Assembly (NCBI GenBank): GCA_965200525.1
Contig: OZ241368.1
Coordinates: 7,130,001 to 7,194,000 of the forward strand
Reading direction: 5' to 3'
Source: JANNPJ01 sp965200525
Lineage (GTDB): Bacteria > Actinomycetota > Actinomycetes > Actinomycetales > Kineosporiaceae
DNA: 64,000 bases
The notes beneath the pieces were generated by a model that had not been told where the DNA came from, did not search any database, and was given only the letters and a program-made list of their open reading frames with translations. The position numbers and the translations under genes are program-made. Numbering within the stretch: position 1 is the stretch's first letter; each line of letters opens with the position of its first letter. This document shows, piece by piece, positions 58,310 through 64,000 of the stretch.

Positions 58310-59439
58310 ACGCTGACCCGCGCGGCGATCAACCGGTGGGCCAGTTCGCGATAGCGGGCGGCGACCGCCGGCCACAGCACCTCAGGGGCGGTCGCGACCG
58401 CGGCCCGGCTCATCCCCTCGGCGATGTCGCGACGGGTCAGCAGGGTGCGCAGGGCCTCGGCCAGGGCGATCGGGTCCTGGTGCGGGACGAGCATGCCGGC
58501 CCCACCGCCGAGCAGCTCGACCGCGTGCGGGAAGCGGGTGGCGACCACGGGTTTGGACGCGGCCACCGCCTCGATCAGGACGCCTGAGGTGACCTGCTCG
58601 GTGGAATCGTAGGGCAGCAGGACGATGTCGGCCGCCGCCACCAGCTCGGCCAGCTCGGCACTGGTGAGGTAGCGGCTGTCGAAGGTCACCACATCGTCCA
58701 GGCTCAGTTCGCGGGCCCGCTCGACCAGCCGCTGCCGGTACGACTCCCCCTGATGGGCAATCACTTTGGGGTGGGTACGGCCGGCCACCAGGTAGCGTGG
58801 CGCAGGATCGAGGTCGCCCAGTTGGGCCATCGCCTCCACCGCCCACTCGATGCCTTTGCCCGGCCCGATCAGGCCCCAGGTGAGAATCGTCGGCCGGGTC
58901 GCCGGCCGGTTGCGGGGGCGGACCACCTGGGCGCGCGCCGGGGGCGCGCCGTGCGGGATCACGGTGACCTTCGCCATGTCCACCGCGTAACCGGCGGCGA
59001 GGCGATCACGCGCGGTGCGGGTCATCGTGACGACGGCATCGGCCAGGGCGACCACCGATTCGAGCACCGTTCGCTGGTTCGCGGTCGGCTCGCTCAGGAC
59101 GGTGTGCAGGACGACGACGGAGGGCACGGTCAGGGCGGCCAGCAGGGGCAGGATCTCCTGGCCGTCCGCACCGCCGTAGATGCCGTACTCGTGCTGGACG
59201 ATCGCCACGTCACCCTCATTGAGCAGGGCGGCGGCGCGCAGGCCGCTGCCCGCCTCACCCGCGACCAGGCTGCCGACCACCTCGTCACCGCCAGCCGCCT
59301 GCGGGCCGTCGACCGCTTGGATGACGCGCCCGGCTCCCTGACCGGTCGCGACCAGCTCGAGGTAGAGCGACGACGCGAACGTGGCCAGGCCACAGACGGT
59401 GGGCGGATACGAACTCACAAAACCGAAGCGAATGGTCAT
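58306..59439 (-). CDS. Family 4 glycosyltransferase, first gene of the GH130 operon
   Basis: A 377-aa GT-B enzyme. Start MTIRFGFVSSYPPTVCGLATFASSL (acceptor loop), VAIVQHEYGIYGGADG, ILTWGLIGPGKGIEWAVEAM and the donor site LLPYDSTEQVTSGVLIEAVAASKPVVATRFPHAVELL. ATG 59439 has AAAGG about 8 nt upstream. Overlaps the alpha/alpha-barrel gene by 4 bp. With GH130 it likely builds or remodels a mannose-type oligosaccharide in the cytosol; the direction of flux is unclear. Confidence 0.9.
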   Translation of the reverse strand: MTIRFGFVSSYPPTVCGLATFASSLYLELVATGQGAGRVIQAVDGPQAAGGDEVVGSLVAGEAGSGLRAAALLNEGDVAIVQHEYGIYGGADGQEILPLLAALTVPSVVVLHTVLSEPTANQRTVLESVVALADAVVTMTRTARDRLAAGYAVDMAKVTVIPHGAPPARAQVVRPRNRPATRPTILTWGLIGPGKGIEWAVEAMAQLGDLDPAPRYLVAGRTHPKVIAHQGESYRQRLVERARELSLDDVVTFDSRYLTSAELAELVAAADIVLLPYDSTEQVTSGVLIEAVAASKPVVATRFPHAVELLGGGAGMLVPHQDPIALAEALRTLLTRRDIAEGMSRAAVATAPEVLWPAVAARYRELAHRLIAARVSV

Positions 59440-59865
59440 ATCGCAGTGCCTTTCGGTCGAGCGGCACCACAGGGCGAGCTCAAAGCCGCGCGTGGTCGCT
59501 CCGAACCCCCGTGCAATCGAAGGCGTCGGCTCTTGCGAGCATCGGCAGGAATCCGGGGGGCAGACATGCTCCGGTAGCCGAGAGACGTGCCCATTGTAGC
59601 GGGCACAGACGTCGCTACCCCGCACCCACAGCGCGGGCCCGGCGATGGATGCCGGAGCTGGTCCAGCCCATCGCCGCACACAGAGCCGACAATCTTCACC
59701 GCAGCGACGAATACGCGTGCTGTTCAGGCGGTGCCGTGGTATCTAGGAGATTCGGCGGGAACGGTGATGAGATGAACAGTCGGGCCAAACTACCGCCGTC
59801 TGAGATGTCCTGACGCGTCGGTCAAGCCTCGGGCTTCAGAAGCCGATGATCCGAGGAATGCACCG
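59440..59865. other. 426-bp divergent control region; no gene seen
   Basis: Between the GT4 operon and the diguanylate cyclase gene. Short open frames here have irregular codon use and I do not call them. The last 40 bp contain a hairpin that covers the ribosome site of the cyclase gene (separate entry). I looked for c-di-GMP (GEMM) and c-di-AMP riboswitch cores and saw none. Confidence 0.55.
59827..59856 (+). promoter_or_regulatory. Hairpin pairing with the ribosome site of the diguanylate cyclase gene
   Basis: CCTCG (59827-59831) pairs with CGAGG (59852-59856), stacked on GGCTT (59832-59836) with AAGCC (59840-59844), loop CAG, and a 7-nt bulge on the 3' side. The 3' arm contains GAGG, the ribosome site for GTG 59866, so the fold would block translation unless opened. 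Confidence 0.45.
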
Positions 59866-62286
59866 GTGGGGGTGATCAAGATAGCGCCAGTCAGGGTGGC
59901 CGTCGTCGTCGATCGCCAGCAAGAGTCCCAGGTCCCTCTGATCGAGGGCCTGGAGTCGGTGCTCCGTCCACTCGGAATGACGGTCCTGGTCGTGGTGATT
60001 CACCCGTTGCACCCGACCCGGGGCCGGGTGCTGCAGCGGATGATCAGTACCGGCCTGCTGCAGGGCATCGTGGTGACCGCCATGAACGAGCGGATCGAGG
60101 GAAATGCGCAATTGACCGACGTTCTCACCGGAATCACCGAAGTCCCGGTGGTGAGCGTCGGGACCACCCTCACGGGTCGACCCGCAGTCCTGCCCGACCG
60201 GGCATCCTCGATGAACGAGGTCCTGCGGCACCTGGTTCTGGACTGCGGCCGGCGCCGACCCCTCCTGGCCACCACCGGTTTCGAGCTCGACGGTACCCAC
60301 GAGCGTGAGGGAGTGTTCCGCCGGGCCGCGGCCACCCATGGAATCGAGTTGCCGGCTCGAGCGGTGCTGGGCGCCTGCTTCGACCGCGATGTGGCCCACG
60401 GCCAGATGACCCGGCGTCTGAGCTGGGCCCCGGTCCTGGATTTCGACGCCGTGGTCGCGGCCACGGACGAGATCGCCCTCGGTGTCCTGAGCGCGCTGAG
60501 CGCGGAGTACATCCGGGTTCCGGACGATGTGTCGGTGGTCAGCTTCGGCAACACCGAGGCGGCCTACTTCAGCGAGCCCCTGCTGAGCAGTTTCGAGGAG
60601 AACCTGCATGCTCAGGGTCGAGCGGCCGGGCAGCTGCTGGCCGCCGTCATGGCCGGCACCAGCACCGCGCAGCCGGCGCTTCGACCGGGACAACTGGTGG
60701 TCCGCCGCTCCAGTCGTAGCGCCTACGTGCCGCCGCCGCCTCCGCCGTCGGATGAATCCGCCGGGCTCAGCGGCATCCTGGCCGTCGAGTTCCCCCCAGC
60801 CACCAGCCCCGCCGGTGAGGACATCCGGGCCCAGCTGGCGGCCCACCGGCAGCGCTGGTTGCCTCGAACCCTGGACCGGGACTTCAACGCCTCCGAGGAC
60901 GTCCGGATGGGTACCGAGCTGCGCAGCCTGGTGTTCGCCCATCCCGAACCGGTCTGGTGGCGCCAGGTACTGCGCGGCATCGAGATCGAGATCGGGAACA
61001 CCTCGCCGAGCGATCCACAGGCCAAGGCTCTGGTGTCCGCGGCGCTGTCGGTGTGCCTGCACATCGAACGGGCCCTGGGCGAGGCGCGCGCCGAGCGCGA
61101 CCGCATCGAGCAGTCCTCCTCCCATCACATCCTGGCCCTGAACCGAGCACTGGCCGCCAGCACCACCGTCAGCCAGATGACCCGGACCGTGACGGCGTTC
61201 CTGCCCCGGTTGCACATCAGGCGCTGCTTCCTCATCCTGGCCCAGCAGGTCGGGCCCGGGGCGGTTCCGGCCGCGGCCCAGGTGATCCTGGCCTACCGTG
61301 ACGGTCGCGACGAACTGGCTGACGAGCCGGTGATCGTGTCAGGGCACCAACTGGCCCTGCTCGAGAAGTTCGAAGCCCCCTCCCTCCTGCCCCCGGCCCT
61401 GCGAAGCGAGCTCGACACCGGGACCTTCACCTTGCAGCCGCTGTTCAGCGCCGAGCGCTGGTTCGGTTTTCTGCTGCACGAGCAGGTTCCGCTGGACCGG
61501 CACACCGGGGAGTCGCTACGGCTGGACATCAGCCGGGCCCTGGAGGCGTTCAACCGGGCTCATGACCTCACCCACAGGGCGAGCGAACTCGAAACGCTGG
61601 TTACCGCCAGGACGATGGCCCTGGAGTCGGAGATCTCCGTGCGCCGGGCCGCCCAGGAGGACCTGCGCCGGGCCAACGAGCAACTGCAGGAGGCCCTGCT
61701 GCACGACGGCCTGACCGGCTTGCAGAACCGGCCGGCCCTCGATGCTCATCTGGAGCGCGCGTGGTCCGCCCACCAGCACACGCAGCGGCCACTGAGCGTG
61801 CTGATGTGTGATGTCGACCATTTCAAGCTCTACAACGACTCCTACGGTCACCTGGCCGGCGACGATTGCCTGCGACAGGTGGCCGCCCAGCTCGGCCTGT
61901 CCACCCACCGCGGCGCCGACCTGGTCGCCCGGTTCGGCGGTGAAGAGTTCGCCCTGGTCCTGCCGGACACCGACAGCATCGGCGCACTGGTTGTGGCCGA
62001 GCGGGTGCTTGAACTGGTGCGGGAGGCGGCAATCCCCCACCGGGCTCTCGGGCCCGAACGGCACGTCACGGTCAGCGTCGGGGTGGCCACGACGCGGGGG
62101 CACCTCAGTGCCGAGGCCTTGATGGCGGACGCCGACCGGGCGCTGTACGGAGCCAAAGAGGCCGGGCGGGACCGGCTCCAGGCCAGCGATGAGCCCGTTG
62201 CCCCGGCGCCACCGGCACCGCCGTCGATTCCGGTGCTCCCTCGTCAGCGAGGGGTCGTGTCCAGCGAAGCCGCCGCCGAAGCTTAG
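59866..62286 (+). CDS. LacI-type sensor fused to GGDEF diguanylate cyclase
   Basis: An 806-aa cytosolic protein. Residues ~8-290 match the sugar-binding domain of LacI/PurR regulators (RVAVVVDRQQESQVPLIEGLESVL, DAVVAATDEIALGVLSAL, VSVVSFGNTEAAYFSEPLLSS), but there is no HTH before it and no signal peptide. A middle region (~310-560) is unassigned, then a probable coiled coil (~565-605) leads to a GGDEF domain (~613-770). The active site GGEEF is at 691-695, with an inhibitory RxxD (RGAD) five residues before it. Predicted to make cyclic di-GMP in response to a sugar-like ligand. A Pro/Ala tail ends the protein. GTG 59866; GTG 59872 is the alternative. Confidence 0.88.
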   Translation: MGVIKIAPVRVAVVVDRQQESQVPLIEGLESVLRPLGMTVLVVVIHPLHPTRGRVLQRMISTGLLQGIVVTAMNERIEGNAQLTDVLTGITEVPVVSVGTTLTGRPAVLPDRASSMNEVLRHLVLDCGRRRPLLATTGFELDGTHEREGVFRRAAATHGIELPARAVLGACFDRDVAHGQMTRRLSWAPVLDFDAVVAATDEIALGVLSALSAEYIRVPDDVSVVSFGNTEAAYFSEPLLSSFEENLHAQGRAAGQLLAAVMAGTSTAQPALRPGQLVVRRSSRSAYVPPPPPPSDESAGLSGILAVEFPPATSPAGEDIRAQLAAHRQRWLPRTLDRDFNASEDVRMGTELRSLVFAHPEPVWWRQVLRGIEIEIGNTSPSDPQAKALVSAALSVCLHIERALGEARAERDRIEQSSSHHILALNRALAASTTVSQMTRTVTAFLPRLHIRRCFLILAQQVGPGAVPAAAQVILAYRDGRDELADEPVIVSGHQLALLEKFEAPSLLPPALRSELDTGTFTLQPLFSAERWFGFLLHEQVPLDRHTGESLRLDISRALEAFNRAHDLTHRASELETLVTARTMALESEISVRRAAQEDLRRANEQLQEALLHDGLTGLQNRPALDAHLERAWSAHQHTQRPLSVLMCDVDHFKLYNDSYGHLAGDDCLRQVAAQLGLSTHRGADLVARFGGEEFALVLPDTDSIGALVVAERVLELVREAAIPHRALGPERHVTVSVGVATTRGHLSAEALMADADRALYGAKEAGRDRLQASDEPVAPAPPAPPSIPVLPRQRGVVSSEAAAEA

Positions 62287-62323
62287 GCGCTGACCGCATT
62301 CAGGCGACGACTGTTTGGTTCGG

Positions 62324-63190
62324 TCATAGTCGCGAGGCGGTGCGAACGAGGTTGGCCAGGGCCAGGGAGCGGCTGTGCGGGGGCCAGGCGATGTGGGTGA
62401 CGACGGGTGGTGCATCGATCAGCGGGACGGCGGCGTGCCCGGCCCACAGCCAGGAGCGGGCCGACTCGGGGAAGACGGCCAGGGCCCGCCCGAGCGCGAT
62501 CAACTGGGCCAGCTGGGTCTGGTTGTGGACCTCCGGGCCCGGGCCGGGCCGGTAGCTGCCGTCGTCGCGGGGCCAGCGGGCCATCGGTAGATCCGGGACG
62601 TCGCTGATGTCAGCTAGGGACAACGTTTTTCGCGTGGCGAGCCGGTGCCCGGCGGGCAGGATGGCGACCTGCGCCTCGGTGGTCAGTTCTTCGCTGTCGA
62701 ACCCGGTCAGCGGGTTGAACGGGGCGTGCAGCAGGGCCGCGTCGGCGCTGCCGTCGCGCAGCAGCTTTCCCTGCTCGCACAGGCCGCACAGGAGCACCTC
62801 GACCTCGACCGCGTCGGGCTCGGCCGCGTAGGCGTCGAGCAGCTTCTGCAGCAGTTCGTGAGACCCGGCGGCCTTCACCGCCAGCACCAGGCGATTGCCC
62901 CGCCCGTCCGGGCGATCGGCCCCACCGGCCCGGCGCGTGCGGCGGGCCGCGGCTGTGGTCGCCTCGAGGACGGCACGCGCCTCGTGTAGCAGCACCTCTC
63001 CGGCCTCGGTCAGGCTGACCCCACGGCGGTTACGCTCCAGCAGGCTGACCCCCAGGCGCCGCTCCAGGCGCTGGACGGCCCGCGACAGCGGGGGCTGGGC
63101 GATGCCGAGGCGTTCGGCCGCCCGGCCGAAGTGCAGTTCCTCGGCGACGGCCACGAAGTACTGCAGCTCGCGGGTCTCCAGGGTGTCCAC
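62324..63190 (-). CDS. LysR-family regulator
   Basis: A 288-aa LTTR. HTH ELQYFVAVAEELHFGRAAERLGIAQPPLSRAVQRLERRLGVSLLERNRRGVSLTEAG (about 6-63), followed by a substrate-binding domain. GTG 63190 is chosen because TATCCT (complement of 63197-63202) lies 6 nt upstream, giving a leaderless mRNA, and because the alternative ATG 63229 sits inside the operator palindrome. Divergent from the SDR at 63283, its likely target. Confidence 0.9.
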   Translation of the reverse strand: MDTLETRELQYFVAVAEELHFGRAAERLGIAQPPLSRAVQRLERRLGVSLLERNRRGVSLTEAGEVLLHEARAVLEATTAAARRTRRAGGADRPDGRGNRLVLAVKAAGSHELLQKLLDAYAAEPDAVEVEVLLCGLCEQGKLLRDGSADAALLHAPFNPLTGFDSEELTTEAQVAILPAGHRLATRKTLSLADISDVPDLPMARWPRDDGSYRPGPGPEVHNQTQLAQLIALGRALAVFPESARSWLWAGHAAVPLIDAPPVVTHIAWPPHSRSLALANLVRTASRL

Positions 63191-63208
63191 CGACCCAGGA
63201 TACGCTCG

Positions 63209-63229
63209 GTGATACCGGGTGGGTATCAC
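63209..63229. promoter_or_regulatory. LysR box (ATACC-N5-GGTAT) between LysR and SDR
   Basis: Perfect inverted repeat GTGATACC (63209-63216), 5 bp, GGTATCAC (63222-63229), containing the classic T-N11-A LysR motif. It lies just upstream of the LysR -10 and about 54 bp before the SDR start. Confidence 0.8.
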
Positions 63230-63282
63230 AGCCCACCGGATGGGTGTTGGCCGCGCACCTGGGCGAGGGCGAGCATCCCGGT

Positions 63283-64000
63283 ATGAGTGAAACGAAGATC
63301 GCGCTGGTCACCGGCGCCAACAAGGGGATCGGGTACGAGATCGCGGCCGGGCTGGGCGCCCTCGGGTACCGCGTGGGGGTCGGGGCCCGCAACCCGGGCC
63401 GGCTCAAGGCCGCGGTGGAGAAGCTACGGGCCGCCGGTGTGGACGCGTTCGGGGTGCCGCTGGAGGTGACCGACGACCGGAGCGTCACCGAGGCCGTAGC
63501 TCTGGTCGAGGCCCGGGCCGGGCGGCTGGACGCCCTGGTCAACAACGCCGGTATCTCCGGGCCGATGGGCCCCGGATGGGTGCAGGACCCGACCACGCTC
63601 GACCTCGACGTCGTCCGCACGGTCGTGGAGACCAACGTTCTCGGCGTCATCCGGGTGACCAACGCGATGCTGCCGCTGCTGCGCCGCTCGGCGTCGCCCC
63701 GCATCGTCAACGTCTCCAGCAGCGTCGCCTCGCTGACCCGGCAGGCCGACCCGGAGATCGAGATCGGGCCGGTGATGGCCGCCTACTCGCCGTCGAAGTC
63801 GTTCCTGAACGGCGTCACCGTGGCCTACGCCCGGCAGTTCGCCGGCTCCGGCATCCTGATCAACGCCGCCTGCCCCGGCCTGGTCGCCACCGATTTCACC
63901 GGCTTCAACGGGCGCCCGCCCAAGCAGGGTGCGGCCACCGCGATCCGGCTGGCCACGCTGCCCGACGACGGTCCGAGCGGGTCGTTCTTCGAGGACGCCG
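63283..64000 (+). CDS. Short-chain dehydrogenase (3' end outside window)
   Basis: The first 239 residues of an SDR enzyme; the frame is still open at the window edge and nearly complete by family length. Cofactor motif TGANKGIG at 10-17, NNAG at 87-90, catalytic Ser in VNVSSSVAS (about 145) and YSPSK (Tyr168, Lys172). Resembles NAD(P)-dependent carbonyl reductases. ATG 63283 has GAGGG about 13 nt upstream, long for a ribosome site, and GAGCAT 6 nt upstream may be a leaderless -10. Predicted target of the divergent LysR protein. Confidence 0.9.
   Translation, partial: MSETKIALVTGANKGIGYEIAAGLGALGYRVGVGARNPGRLKAAVEKLRAAGVDAFGVPLEVTDDRSVTEAVALVEARAGRLDALVNNAGISGPMGPGWVQDPTTLDLDVVRTVVETNVLGVIRVTNAMLPLLRRSASPRIVNVSSSVASLTRQADPEIEIGPVMAAYSPSKSFLNGVTVAYARQFAGSGILINAACPGLVATDFTGFNGRPPKQGAATAIRLATLPDDGPSGSFFEDA

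Noticed and set aside
59511..59813. 100-aa plus-strand open frame before the diguanylate cyclase
   Set aside because: Irregular composition, no start signal, no recognisable domain; the gap is better explained as control DNA.
59440..59865. c-di-GMP or c-di-AMP riboswitch before the diguanylate cyclase
   Set aside because: I looked for GEMM and ydaO core motifs and found none; only a simple hairpin over the ribosome site is present.

Overview
The window reads as chromosome from a very GC-rich (about 70% or more), free-living actinomycete. The clues are extreme third-position GC, many GTG starts, many 4-bp ATGA/GTGA gene overlaps, several apparently leaderless promoters, a DevR/DevS (DosR/DosS) two-component system, and DUF853, VanZ-like and LMW-phosphatase-type arsenate reductase genes. 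A soil actinomycete of the Kineosporiales/Frankiales type would fit, but I cannot fix the genus by reading alone. I saw no transposase, integrase, CRISPR array, tRNA or rRNA.

Layout. 1-9 kb: end of an FtsX-type ABC permease, a secreted D,D-carboxypeptidase, an EamA exporter coupled to an ArsR-type regulator, a lipoprotein, an APH(6)-like kinase, a TOPRIM protein and a membrane M23 peptidase. 9-26 kb: a coupled pair of single-pass membrane proteins (one with long 18-bp/6-aa repeats), then an envelope and polysaccharide block: a membrane protein of unknown function, a polyprenyl glycosylphosphotransferase, two glycosyltransferases, a DUF853 ATPase, a TetR/SDR pair with a perfect operator, VanZ, a secreted GH5-FnIII-CBM3 cellulase, and a second copy of the unknown membrane protein. 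26-34 kb: an ABC exporter (permease, ATPase, small membrane protein) divergent from a sensor kinase and response regulator, an O-methyltransferase, and a zinc-ribbon/proline-rich protein.

34-40 kb is an arsenic island: an ArsR-GNAT (ArsN-like) fusion divergent from a flavoprotein monooxygenase and an MFS exporter, then an aquaporin divergent from an ArsR-ArsC fusion and a second LMW arsenate reductase. Operators with a 4/5-6-4/5 palindrome sit in both divergent promoters. No ArsB or Acr3 pump is present.

42.5-54.7 kb looks like a hypoxia/energy module: phosphoketolase and acetate kinase, DevR, two PNPOx-fold flavin proteins, DevS coupled to phosphotransacetylase, and a universal stress protein with an internal deletion. 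Four DosR-box-like palindromes occur in the intergenic gaps. DevS keeps heme-ligand His149, distal Tyr171 and phospho-acceptor His395 at the same numbers as the M. tuberculosis protein, so a heme redox/oxygen sensor is inferred to control acetyl-phosphate metabolism.

54.8-64 kb: a glycosyltransferase converging on a coupled three-gene operon (GT4, alpha/alpha-barrel protein, GH130 phosphorylase), a cytoplasmic LacI-type sensor fused to a GGDEF diguanylate cyclase, and a LysR/SDR pair with a clear LysR box; the SDR runs off the window.
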